Assembly (NCBI GenBank): GCA_013396655.1
Contig: WBMV01009268.1
Span: 434,001-498,000, forward strand
Direction of reading: 5' to 3'
DNA from: Campylorhamphus procurvoides
Taxonomy: Eukaryota; Chordata; Aves; Passeriformes; Dendrocolaptidae
Length of the DNA: 64,000 nucleotides
Position numbers and translations under genes: made by a program
The notes under the pieces: model-generated
What the model was told of the DNA's origin: nothing
Database searches by the model: none
Seen by the model: the letters and a program-made list of their open reading frames with translations, nothing else
In this document: piece after piece, positions 53,193-64,000 of the stretch
How positions within the stretch are numbered: position 1 is the first letter of the stretch
How the letters are laid out: each line of letters opens with the position of its first letter

Positions 53193-56100
53193 CTGGGAAG
53201 GAAAGCATGGGCAAGTTACTGATATTTCTACTCCTCACCCTTTTATCAGTTAGAAAGGCTGGAAGGAATACACAAGAACAGACAGGCCTCTTCTCACCAT
53301 GACTGAAAGACACTACCAACACTAGAAGCATCTTTAAGCACCCAGTACACTGTTCTGTTCTAGGAAGACATTTGTCAAAAAGGGTAGATGAGCTTTTTTC
53401 ACTAAAATGCAGATTTATGGGTGTTTTTCTTCACAGGAGACAACTGAGACTTCACGGCATGCAGGAGAGCTGCTGCCTGCACTCACAACTTGGTGGCAAT
53501 GATCTAGTCCATAGCCACTGGTTCCTCTGACTGGGGAGTATCAGTTTCTGAATGTACAGCTGGACTGAGAACACAAAGCTATAAGAAACTGTTCTAAAGA
53601 CAAAGTGTGGGACTCTTAGACGGCCAAGCAGAACCTACCCTTTCACTTGCAAAGTTTCTCTTGTGGAGTGGCTCTTACACCAGGAAATGATGCTAGTTAG
53701 ATTGTAGCCTCCTAGCACGTGTGTCCACATGGGTGGCAGCCACTTCAGGTACTGCCTTACACACTGTAAAGCTGCAGACGGGGCCTGCAGGACAGGCTAC
53801 ACTTACTAAATAGGAGAAATGAACCTCTAAAGCCTTTAAGCAACCAGCTTAATCCCTCTTTATGTACATTAGTGAAAAGGGCACACAAAAATTATTTTGG
53901 GTACACATAAATTCTTCCCCCTTCACACACACACACAAATACACAACTTCATTACTTCCTTTTTTAAGCACTGAATTTTCTAAAATGCTGCCAAAATAAG
54001 GCTCAGTCCAGGTTACAGACCCAGAACCAGCGAGTTCATCGCTTCCCTCCATCCACTCGTGCAAGAGGCTACTACTTCCGGCTTTTGTTACTGTTTCTTC
54101 CATTTGCCATTAAGTGGCACTGACCATTGTCTCAAGGGCTCAATTATGCTTTTGATCCAAGTTCTTACAGCAATGCACCGGATCTACTTCCAATCTTACC
54201 AGCGACCACGGCTGCAGCTCCAGTATTAGCAGCAGGAGCATGAGCCCAAGGATTGGTTTCACGAACTGGCATAGCCGTGGACCCTACAGCAGCTTGGGAT
54301 GGTTTAGCAGCAAGCACACAGAAGGCAGAGGCAGTGCCATTAACTAAAATGGGAGCAGACAACATCAGTGCGATTAATTCATGCAAGGCATGCACATGAC
54401 TGCAGTATTAGTGGGCCAGCTCATACCTATCAACATACAACCATTTTTAGACACTTCCACATGACAGCAGCTTGTGTAAACTGGACAAACTGGACTGACA
54501 GTCAATAAAGGTAGTAAATTCCATTTCACCAAGCCAACACTTGTTAAGAGAATTGTGGGATGGTGGATTTTCATGTATTTTAAGAAGCCTTGAGCTCTGA
54601 TGACCAACTGATGTCAAATTTTTTCTTTTTATAAGGAAGAGATAGGGCTCAACAAAGTCACTGTATGGTTAATTTTAGATTCAAAAGAAGAAAACAAAGT
54701 AACAATAACCACATTTAACATGTAGTGGTTCTTTTTTCACACAACTTGCATAAAAACATAGCAGTGACATGAAGATTAGCAGCTGCTATGAGTTCTATAG
54801 TTGGCATCTCTCCACAACTTACCTAAGAATTTGTGTGAAAAATAGTCATTGTGGTGGCACAAAATCTCCTCTCTTGTGAGATTTGCTTCCTATGGCACAC
54901 AATTGGTAATGTTTTTGCAGCTCAGGAGGCAGAATGTTAAAACAGCCATTATCTCAAAGCCAGTCCCTTTTACAGGTAACTATCGTGTGGTAGGTGCATG
55001 AACTTTTTGTTAAAAACAAAACCACAGAAAATCTGAACAGACAAGATGAATAAAGCAGGATGCATTCACCCACAATACTGGTAACAGGACTTGCACAAGA
55101 AATTAGGACCGTGTGTTACTGGAAAGCAACATTATGTACATTCAAGCCTAATCCAGCGTGACCGCGGCACGCAAAGAAATCACAAACCTTGAAAGGCAGG
55201 AGACTGTGGTGCGACTACTGTCACTGGTTTTGTCATGGGGGCTGAAGAGAAAGGATCTTCAGATGGTGTGCTGAAAGCACTGGTGATCTGAGAGCACAGG
55301 GCACTAATGCTGTCTGTTTCCCCTTCTACCTCAGGGACTAAAATGTAAACAGAATTCATTAAATTGGAAGTTTAAAGGATACAGAGACAATTTACAAATA
55401 CCAATGTGAAATTGAAATATAATTAGTTCCCTAATATCCTAGATGTTCTTGCTACTGATTTGCATGACAGCTTTTTTAAAAATTAGTGCTGGAGATCTAA
55501 CCTGAAATAGAACACCACATTAGTGTATTTTGTGACTAAGTCAAGAGGGCAAGGAGATCACCATTCCAGATTTAAAGGATGGTCACAGCAGAAAACATAA
55601 GGGTTTTCTGTAAGTTTTGCAGAGATCTAAATCTTTCAGTATCAAAGTGCTAAACATATCAAGGATTTGGTATTAAGATTTGCACTCCGTGAAATGAGAA
55701 TACTTATGACGGATTTAAGTGTTCTAACAACAAAACTTCTACAATAACTATATGGAGTTTAAATGCAATGCAGAGCAGCAAGTTCATTCTGGAGTTAGCG
55801 AGTTCATTGTTCCAGTTCAGCAGTAGCCAAAATCCCCAGCTCCTGTGCTAGAGTCATAAAAGCAAAAGCTGAATGCTCAAATAAAATGGACACTCAGTTT
55901 TAAACCAAGTATCAGCATCATGTGGGTAAAGTAACATCTGGAATAAAGCTGCTGGCTTGCCAGATGTTCTCATTATTACTAATTGTGTTGTTTTTCAAAA
56001 GTACGTATCATCAGTCCTTCATTGCACAGAACTGACGTGAGCAGGCATAATCAAGCACAAATACTGTAAGAAACATAAGATGTCTGGACACAACATGCAC

Positions 56101-59100
56101 CATATCTAAAATTCAGGGGGAGGCATGCCCGAAAATTGTTTCTTTGAGGGAGATTCCAATACAGTGCATGTAGTGTGACAGTAAGCAGCACTGGCAGTCG
56201 CATATATGGGAACATGCATCAGAAATGTTCTGAATCATGAAAAGTTCAGACTGTGGTGTGCTCAGTGAGTATCACTAGTGAGTAGTGCACTGTAACTGTA
56301 AAACTAATCAACTCAGTGCTGGTCTTAAAGCACAGGTCACTAAACAAGGATTATAACAGAAGTCAGACTAAGTTTTCTTGCCGAGTCTGCCTTTGCCACA
56401 GTGATTTTTATCTCAAAGCTTAGAACCCCAAAACTAGCTCTGTTGCCAAGTGAGAATACAGCTGGCCTGCAGGACAACCCAGCTAAGGGAACTCTAGAAC
56501 ATTATGCCAGGTACTGAGCACCCCTGGTGTTTATGTTGGGATGACTCTAGAAAACCCCACTACCACCACGTGGAAACTGCACCACCTGAACAGTTACATT
56601 TCTTTTTATGCAAAGTGAAAAGCAATTTCATTGCTCTCCAAAAGAATTCAGACAGGCAGAAGGACAGATAAGCATCACATGATCCCCTGACAAGGGGTTA
56701 AGACCTTGAAGGGTTTTGTCTCTCAGGATGCCCTGACAGTAAGTAGAAAAACTGGTTCAGTGACTCAGAGGGAAGAGCCAGCACCTACTAATGCACCCAC
56801 ACCCGTTCCTGGAGCACTTCAGGCAGTAATCCAGTATTTCAGACAGTGATTAGAACTGTTTGTCTTCTGCATGTGGACAGCAAATTTGAAATTCTTGACT
56901 ATTTCCAAAGGACAATTTTTAATGATGTGGTGATGTTTGTTCATGATAAATGATAACGCAAGGGAAGAAGAAGGATTTACCAGAAAATAAGGAGTTATTT
57001 GAAGCCACAGAGAAAGAAAGGAGGAACAGACAATTTAAGGTAATGTTTCACTGGAACCATTTGGTTTTACCTGAGTTTTTCATGGGGAAATCGGTCTTCC
57101 TTTGCACTGTTGAAGGTAGCTCATTTATTCGCAAAGACAACTGGCGTTTAAAAGGAGACATCTTTTGGCTAAGGGCAGGGAAGCCCCTGAAAGACCCTTG
57201 CCTGGCAAGCTGCTCTATAGGGGCATGTCTCCGTGGGATAGCGTGGGGATTGCTCATTTCTTTATCCAGAGAGGCAGCGACTTCAGCAGTAGGAGAGGTT
57301 GGTGAGCCAGAGGAGGGGGCAGTACTGTTTGGCGCGGCACCTGGTGCTACGGTTTTCACTTCTGTTTCAGCTGCTGGAGGAAACAGCAAGAGTTAGAAGA
57401 GTAAAGCAAAGTACTGTTCAACTGCCTGCCCCTACTCCCATTTGTTTTGAAAACAGAAATTGCAAGAATTTGCATAACTAGTACTCTTCCAAATGAGTTT
57501 CTAATAGCACAGCAGAAAAATCATTTCTGGATGCCTTCATGGCCTTCACCATGTCACTTTACATACATCCAGGCTCCACAGCTTACTAAGGCTAGCCACT
57601 TCCCAGAAATGATAGCCGTACATAGGCATTCTTTCCAGCTGTTCCTGAGACCCCAGCTCTAGAAATACTTGCAATTCATTTATGAGTAAGACTGAAAAAT
57701 CTACTGTGTGTGTGAGACCTTTGCCTCACACAGAACCATGGCCAAAATATTACTACGAGCTGCATTAAGTGACTTAGGGTGGCATAGCTCAGCAGCAGCA
57801 GGGAACAGAACCCAGCTTTAGGATCCTCTTTTAAAAGCCACCCTCCTTGCCCTGCAGAATCAGCAGCAGCCAAACACACTGCACAAGCTTTAGCAGGCCA
57901 AAGGGAGCAGCAGCACTTTAAGGGGTTAGGCTGCATTCAGCACTCAGGCTGCAGCTCCCCAGCTCCTCCGGGAAATAACAGAATAGCAATGGGGATTTTT
58001 CTGTCTCTAGGAAAACTCTCTCTGACTCATAAATGAATTGGCTTTGGGGCTCATCAACACAGCAGCACAAGGGGAAATCTCACTATCCTGGTGTGAACTG
58101 TTATTTAACCTATGTTGTTTTCCAAAAGTTTTAGGAAAAACAATGACTTTTTTTGACATATCAGCAAAATAACTAGAAATCTGTTAAAGAGAGGAGTCAG
58201 ACTAGAGACTTCTGAGGAGCTGGAATGGTAGGAGGAACTAATTATGTTGTCTTGCAAGGTTCAGTACCCATGAGTTGCAGCTGCTCGTTCAAGTGAAACT
58301 GTTCTAATCAGTCTTTCTTGGAAAGGATTTCACACACCTTCATTGAGTCAAGACTTTGACTCATGCCCTCAAGTAACAAAGGCCTTGTGTTTAAGCTTCA
58401 TTTAGCACATTCTAAAATTAATGTATGGGAACAAGCAGATGGATGATGAAAATGAAGATTAAAGTTTTGCAATCAAGGGGCAGCATAAAACTCGCTGTGG
58501 AATCCTCTGAAAAAAAGTTTGACTCCACTGTAAAGAGAGTTATCAACAGTATTTATAATACTTATTTTTTGTTAGCTGTAGAATTCCAGTATTTGTAATA
58601 AAACTGGAACAAGTACTACACTTCAGTTTCAGATCACTAGCTCCTCTCAGATCAGTTAGTTACTAGTTTTTCATGTAATGAGCAGTGCAACAGTTGTGTG
58701 TTTTATGGGGAAGGGGTGGTTGTTTTGTTCTGATTTTTTTAGATGGCATTCTATGATTGATCTGTTCTTCCCTCATGCACTATTACTTTACACATACATT
58801 CTGTAATTTGACTTTTAAAAAACCCCAAAACATTCTTTTCTAAGAAAAATGCATTTCACTTTCTGTTCATTTACCATACGCTTTAGACATGTCTGGCAAA
58901 CTTGTTCTATTTTTGCAGTAATTTTCTAATAAAGCCTTTTAGTATGGTACCTACAGTGTCCTCTGCCATAAAGCAGGCTGACAAAACAAAGCAGAAGCAG
59001 CTTTCACATATGAAGGCACTTGCACCTTTTCCAGAGGAGATGTGGGAAAATGCAATCTAAGTGAATCTGGGAGCATTTCTCATCTTGTGAAGTGACAAGA

Positions 59101-62100
59101 GTCTGGGAATATGATTTGAACACAGCAAGGTTCAAGAGAGGGAATGCTGTAAGGACATTAAGCCTCAATCCTAGCACAGACTTCAGTGCAGGTTTTGCTC
59201 GCTACAGATGATAGTTTAAGTTGCATACCCTACCTTTAGCGTCCGGCATCTGTCTCATAATTTCCTCTCTCTCTGCTTGTTCAGTAGCTGTAGTGACCCT
59301 GAATGACCCCTCTCTAGTGAATGTGGTTCTGCTGGCATCAAAGGTGGCAGTCACTCCACACTCCTTCTCTCGCTTCTGCTTTCGCTCCAGGCATGCTGCA
59401 AATGCACAGCCCACGGCATGACTCAACCTTTCCCCCTGTACAAGACAACATTGCGTCACACAGTAACTGGAACAGAACCCAGCATCACAAAGTGATAACC
59501 TGCCTTTACAAGACGAATCTAATTCAGGCATTAAAGAGAACTACTGTAATTGGTCACCTTTAGTATGGCTCTAAAATCAAACCTGGTACATAAAGACACC
59601 CAACAACTAATGCACAGGCCATGTTCAAGAAGGCCACCCAGGAATAAATGAGATTGTTGGATAATCTGTTCAGTTCAACATCTGCTAAGGTGCTGGTATG
59701 ATAATACGCCTGCACTGATCCCCTTGCCTCTGGATACATCTGTGCACACAGAAACTCTCCTGAAGCCATCTTAAGGTGTAAGTCCTGAAGGACAGGTAAG
59801 TGCTGTTCTTGGCACAAGTTTACGGAGGGCTCAGGGACACACAACCTTTTGTGTGCAAGTGTGAAAATTAAAAGTATAATGGTGTCTACTTACACCTCTT
59901 AATGGCCCTGACCAAATGCACCAGTTAAGAGTGCCTTCTGAAAAGCACTTCCATTATTCACCACTGAGATCAAAAGGATCCACTATCCAAAAACTGCAAT
60001 AAGGAAAGGAAATTCAAGTCAGAGGAAGCCCAGCAGCCCAGCTGACAGGGCGGCTACCGTTGAGTCAGAGGCACTATTGCTACCAGTAGCTCAACTCATC
60101 TATCATAATCAGTAAGTGAATTAACATGTTACTCACAGAGGAAAACAGAAATGTTCCAGCTCTAACATAAGTTGTACTGTGAATTGCTACTTCATTACTT
60201 AAGGAGAAATGATAAATTGTCAAGTACCATTGCTCTGAACATGCAGCTCTGTGAAGTTCACACAATGAATCTGCAGGAGGTTTCAACACTGTTATATTAA
60301 AGGTGGGCATTAACAAAAAGCAGATACAGGGAAAGGCCAGGTAATGGAATTCAATAACTGAAGTCTACACAGCAAGAAACTGATAGAGGTAACTTACTTT
60401 AAACCTTCTACTCAAAATGCCTCTATAACTTAGAAGCAAACAGAATGCTAATTTAATTCAGTTTAGCTTCATCCCTTAACACTGAGATGACTTTTCATTC
60501 AAGAAAGCATTTGCATACAAGAGACTGCATTCATAACCAGTCTGTATTTACTTTGATTTTATCCTGGAAAAACTGTCAGTGCTGTTTCAATTTCTGGCTG
60601 TAGACATTTCAGATGAGAAAATTTTCTGTCTATTCTTAGAAGAGCAGTTCCCTTCTGCTAGAGGTATCTGAGGCTGACTGCATTCCTTTTATAGCCACGC
60701 TGAGCACCATTACTCTCCACAAGACACCACCACAGAGGAATGGCAAATAATTCAGACACAGGGAATTAGAACTAAAATAATTTTCAAGGAATAAGTAGTA
60801 TTTCAGCTGGAGTCAAGACATATCGCAATATTCCAGGTACTCAATTTTTCTGACCATTAGTTCTAGCTAGGAGCTGAAGGGTTGGACACACACCACATTA
60901 AACTTACCGTGTCCTTCACAGCCATAAAGCAGTGGCATATCCAGCGTCTTGTTGTGCCGTCTCGACAGATGTACGAGAATGCCCGGTCAAAGTTCCGGTC
61001 TGGAGCGCAGAAAGAAACCTTCTCTATTGTCTGATCAACTATAAGATCCTAGAGGGAAAAAATCCCCCCCATCACAATAAAAGAAATGTAAGGAAATATG
61101 GAAAAAACACTTAGAAGGTAATTTCTAGTAGTAACTGCACAAAGACGAGTTGTACTAAAAAGAGGATAACCTGATGTGGCTATAATTATCTGTCAACAAA
61201 GTCACCATTCGAAATCTGTTCCCTTTATGAAACAAAAGGAAGAGATGATGTTTTCCAGCAGTCACCTTTTGTAGAAGTCTGCCAATGCACCACTTAAGAA
61301 TTCAGGGACTCAAACAATTCCTATGATCTCTCCTTTAGACTATGAAAGCACACATTCTCGTTTTATTTTTACAGCAGCTCCATAGTCTTGCAATCAAAAA
61401 GTCTTTACTGTGGTTAAAACACACCACTGAAACTTATGGGGAAGGTCTTTAAGTGTGAAAAGGTCTAGCAGCTTCTACAAGAAGAGCAAAAGCTCATCTG
61501 CCAACTAGCTAAGCAGGGATGCAATGGAAAAGCACCAGCAGCACTGGTAGTATCAAACACCCCTGATTTAGTCCCATAGATCCATAGAAGTGTTTTTAGA
61601 AAGGAAATAGTACAGTTTAAGACTATGTCATCTTCTTTAAAAATTATTTTCTCAACATATTTCTTTTTCAGAATTGTTTCTTTTGGTTGGTGTGTTGTAC
61701 TTGGCACCTCTGCTGATGTATTCAACCACCAGGAGGCAACAGTATATTCCCTTTTTAAATCTCTTACTTTTAATCACCTCTAGAGTCTGCACATCCTATT
61801 AAATTTCAATTTGAAAATATTACGTATATGCAGCAACATTCCTAAAAATAATGTCTTATTACTTTTAAATGAGGCAATCAGCAGGCTGAGTTCACTCACA
61901 TCAGTATGCTTGTGTTAGAAACTGAATTCTTGAGAGAAAGCAGTTTTAGCACTGATGAACCATACCACACCAGCAGCCCTGGAGAAGGTCTAGCCACAGA
62001 GCAGACATTTGACAGGCAGTGCTGCAGAGGGACATGAATTCTCTCTGCCTGCCAGTGCTGGCTTGTAGAAATCATCTTTTAAGCTGACAAAGTGTTAAAG

Positions 62101-63052
62101 GCTAAGAACATAAAGCAAATTTTTTCAGATTGACGAGAGTTAAAACTGTTCTGATAGCCATGCCATCTTTTAAAATACCAGTACACTTGTAGTGGTAAGC
62201 CTAAAGCTCTTATTTCTAATTGCCTACATCTACATAAAACCGAGAATCGTTTGGTCTTACTTGCACACAGGTGCCTTGCTGGTACATATTGTGCTATTTC
62301 ACACACAAAAAAATTGTAATTTCACAATAAAAAAATAGAGCCGTCTAGAAGGATGCCATAAATACATCAGTCTTTCAGTTCAGATCAACAGCTTAGATAT
62401 TAGAGATTAGAACATTTGATATATTCAGTTACTATTTAGCTAGAGTCTGAAGGCACAACCCCCCTAATTTAATTTAGTTTATTCACTGTATTCTTGGAAG
62501 CTCTTGTTGTTTCAGACCCGTTCTAGGATTTGGATGTAATGAAAATGATAATGATTTATTTATACATTATATTATATTGTATTGATTAATGTGAGTTTGC
62601 CTATGTATTACTACTGCAACCTTCTGCAGTGGTGCAGAACAAAGTCAAAGGACTTTCCAAGCTCACTGTCAACAGAACTTATCGGGAGAAAAAACGGTTG
62701 TTCCAGTAAACACAACAAAAAATACTCCAAGCTTGTGCTATACCCGCCATATACCCGTTTTATAAAATGTGTCTTTAGAAGAGTGTGAATTAACTGGGAA
62801 AATATATAGCAGGCATACATATGTTTACAAAGCAACAAATTATTTAACTAATCATACGTTTCAGTCTTCCTTACAAATACCAACATTTGCATTAACATAA
62901 AGCTTGGTGTCCATTTGAAGATATAGCACATACATTATTACAGAGAGATTTAAAACTTTTGCCCATGGAAATCTAACCTTTGTTTTCTCGTCTACCACTC
63001 TGAGTCCATCTGCCGAAACCCACAGGACTGCTTTGACGGCCTTCTTCCCGGA
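52459..63052 (-). CDS. NUMB: NUMB: endocytic adaptor and Notch antagonist (3' seven coding exons; 5' end beyond window)
   Basis: Exons in transcript order: 63052-62978, 61048-60908, 59435-59234, 57373-57071, 55337-55188, 54343-54200, 53192-52459. Phase is kept throughout, giving 582 residues plus stop; from memory full human NUMB is 651, so roughly 70 N-terminal residues lie beyond 64000. Visible parts: the C-terminal portion of the PTB domain (first three exons), the conserved RQGSF and KRQLSL kinase sites, a DPF motif for AP-2 binding (DPFEAQW), and the NPF motif for EH-domain proteins near the C-terminus ([17 protein letters not shown]). NUMB is a cytoplasmic, membrane-cortex adaptor that is asymmetrically inherited in dividing progenitors, promotes Notch and integrin endocytosis, and is displaced from membrane by aPKC phosphorylation. 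It is convergent with PAPLN; the stop codons are about 4.8 kb apart. Confidence 0.97.
52702..52719 (-). repeat. NUMB: AGC trinucleotide tract coding poly-Ser in NUMB
   Basis: Six perfect AGC units on the minus strand (GCT on the + strand) code the Ser run before TASPFFTPP. Pure codon use suggests recent slippage. Confidence 0.9.
53056..53070 (-). repeat. NUMB: CAG trinucleotide tract coding poly-Gln in NUMB
   Basis: Five perfect CAG units on the minus strand code the Gln run after VRA. As I recall the mammalian protein has only two Gln here. Confidence 0.9.
54200..54343 (-). CDS. NUMB: NUMB cassette exon (48-residue proline-rich-region insert)
   Basis: Exactly 144 nt, phase 1 at both ends, so skipping keeps frame. 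It encodes [20 protein letters not shown] and then [16 protein letters not shown]. It matches the known alternatively spliced PRR insert that separates long (p72/p71) from short (p66/p65) NUMB isoforms. Minus-strand acceptor TTTTAG; donor GTAAGA. Confidence 0.95.
55188..55337 (-). CDS. NUMB: NUMB exon (central linker)
   Basis: A 150-nt exon coding [20 protein letters not shown], then [20 protein letters not shown]. It adds a DPF-type motif. Minus-strand acceptor TTTTAG; donor GTTTGT; phase 1 in and out. Confidence 0.95.
57071..57373 (-). CDS. NUMB: NUMB exon (linker with conserved phosphorylation sites)
   Basis: After a variable Ala/Pro/Ser/Thr stretch it encodes [20 protein letters not shown] and [16 protein letters not shown]. 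The Ser in RQGSF and in RQLSL correspond to the aPKC/CaMK sites that create 14-3-3 binding and release NUMB from membrane. The acceptor is a tandem CAGCAG, so the exon may begin at 57373 or at 57370. Donor GTAAAA. Confidence 0.95.
59234..59435 (-). CDS. NUMB: NUMB exon (end of PTB domain)
   Basis: It encodes [20 protein letters not shown], then [20 protein letters not shown] and EQAEREEIM. It completes the PTB C-terminal helix. Minus-strand acceptor TGTACAG; donor GTAGGG; phase 1 at the end. Confidence 0.97.
60908..61048 (-). CDS. NUMB: NUMB exon (PTB domain core)
   Basis: Forty-seven codons, phase 0 at both ends: [20 protein letters not shown], then [20 protein letters not shown]. This is the core of the NUMB/NUMBL PTB fold. 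Minus-strand acceptor CCTCTAG; donor GTAAGT. Confidence 0.97.
62978..63052 (-). CDS. NUMB: NUMB exon (PTB domain): [20 protein letters not shown]
   Basis: A 75-nt exon of 25 codons, phase 0 at both ends, ending DEKTK. The minus-strand acceptor is TTGGAAG and the donor is GTTAGA. It is near identical to the mammalian PTB segment. Confidence 0.96.
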
Positions 63053-64000
63053 CTTCCAAGAAAAGAAAAAAAGGAGAGGAAAAAAAACCAAAACAGTTTT
63101 ACACCAACAGCAGACTGACACCTGCTTCCCATCTCCAAGAACCAGAACATTAAGTGTAGATGAAGTCCACGGTCAGTAGGATGCCCAAAGCTCAATCCAA
63201 GTTGCAAAACATTCAGAGAACCAAGCCAAAGCCAATATTTCAGAAACAGCACGTCGTGGGGATGGGGAGAGGGCACAGGACAGGTGAGGCAAAAATAAGG
63301 TGTACATCCACTGACAGTAAAGAACTCAAGACTGACCAAGTGGGTGAAAAATTCCACCAGAGTCAGAAGACACTAATTCATAAGGAGTTACACCACAGGT
63401 AGCTTCTTTAGCGCAACTTTAAACATAGGAAAATTCTTACCTGATATTTCCACCAGCCCTACCCTCTGCCCCAATAGTTGTATGGCAGAACTATGGCATC
63501 ACCTTAAACCAGTGTTAAAAGCACCCCAAAATCATCAGGTACTGTGTAACTCATTAAGCTCATAAGCCTAATGCTAAGATCAATTATCCAAACACACTTC
63601 ACTGATTTATTAATAGCTAAATGTCAAATCTTGGAAGAGAGGTAGTAAAATATGATTTCTCAGCCATTTGGTGTGTCTCTTGAAAAAGCCACAGTGTGTG
63701 GCAGGCTGACGCAGCGGAGGAAAGGCCTGGCTTTTATCCAGCCCCCGACTGTGGGAACTTTCAGCTGCTGCAAACTGAGGGTGAGTAAAAGTGGGAAACG
63801 CAGGAAGGCTTCAGGAGCCACTTAAATTAGATTCTTTCTAGACTGTTTACTTTTTAAGGGAAAAGTTCAGAAAATAGCATAAACACCATATTATTCTGAA
63901 ACTAATTCATTCAAAAGAAAATAGGTCAACATAATTTTACTAGTTGTTACTGAGCTACTACTAGAAAAACAGTGTATTTTTTTTAGCATGTTACTTTAAT
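63053..64000 (-). other. NUMB: NUMB intron running off the window
   Basis: It begins upstream (minus sense) of the first visible NUMB exon. No further NUMB exon is recognised, so the start codon, the N-terminal PTB exons and the optional 11-residue PTB insert lie beyond 64000. Confidence 0.7.

Larger units (their letters stand above)
53193..57070 (-). other. NUMB: NUMB introns between the last four coding exons
   Basis: Introns at 53193-54199, 54344-55187 and 55338-57070. All are GT-AG on the minus strand. A short CA run lies near 53926-53937. No transposon or RNA gene is recognised. Confidence 0.65.
57374..62977 (-). other. NUMB: NUMB introns within and after the PTB-coding region
   Basis: Introns at 57374-59233, 59436-60907 and 61049-62977. 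The sequence is AT-rich and unique-looking; no exon-like open frame with matching phase is seen apart from those listed. Confidence 0.65.

Noticed and set aside
1..64000. CRISPR arrays, operons, bacterial promoters, tRNA or rRNA genes
   Set aside because: The window is intron-rich vertebrate DNA. I saw no regularly spaced repeats and no cloverleaf or rRNA sequence.

Overview
This is vertebrate nuclear DNA, almost certainly from a bird. It has long GT-AG introns, a decayed CR1 LINE of the avian type, two solo retroviral LTRs (one resembling an LTR family I know from neoavian birds), and two intron-rich genes whose products I recognise. The genes sit tail to tail. PAPLN (papilin) runs on the + strand from the signal-peptide exon at 11927 to a stop codon at 47668. 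NUMB runs on the - strand, with its stop codon at 52459-52461 and exons read back to 63052; its first exons lie beyond 64000. As I recall it, the human locus at 14q24 has the same adjacency.

Layout: 1-11926 holds no recognised coding exon, only a 5'-truncated, frameshifted CR1 at about 4010-5621. PAPLN then has 26 coding exons that join with every splice phase intact to give 1,342 codons plus stop. The domain order is signal peptide, TSP1, ADAMTS-type cysteine-rich/spacer region, four more TSP1 repeats, three papilin cassettes, a Kunitz domain, a polar disordered linker, three Ig-like domains and a PLAC domain. Intron 1 is 8.9 kb. One solo LTR (39590-40157) lies in an intron of Ig domain 1, and a second (44591-45251, with a candidate 4-bp target-site duplication) lies just before the first exon of Ig domain 3. 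Both are antisense to PAPLN.

Between the genes, 47669 to about 51225 contains the PAPLN 3' UTR and intergenic DNA. NUMB follows with a 3' UTR of about 1.2 kb and seven coding exons covering the C-terminal part of the PTB domain, the conserved phosphorylation sites, the alternatively spliced 48-residue proline-rich-region cassette, and the DPF and NPF endocytic motifs. The window encodes 582 NUMB residues.

The two proteins are not known to act together. Papilin is a secreted extracellular-matrix glycoprotein; NUMB is a cytoplasmic endocytic adaptor that antagonises Notch. I found no undescribed multi-gene system. The points most worth a second look are a glycosylation sequon inside the papilin Kunitz reactive loop, a basic RMRR processing motif at the mature N-terminus, CAG/AGC-coded tracts and a NAGNAG acceptor in NUMB, the two LTR insertions, and a possible unidentified coding relic in PAPLN intron 1. 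All splice boundaries were placed by eye from GT/AG signals, phase continuity and remembered family sequence, not by transcript alignment.
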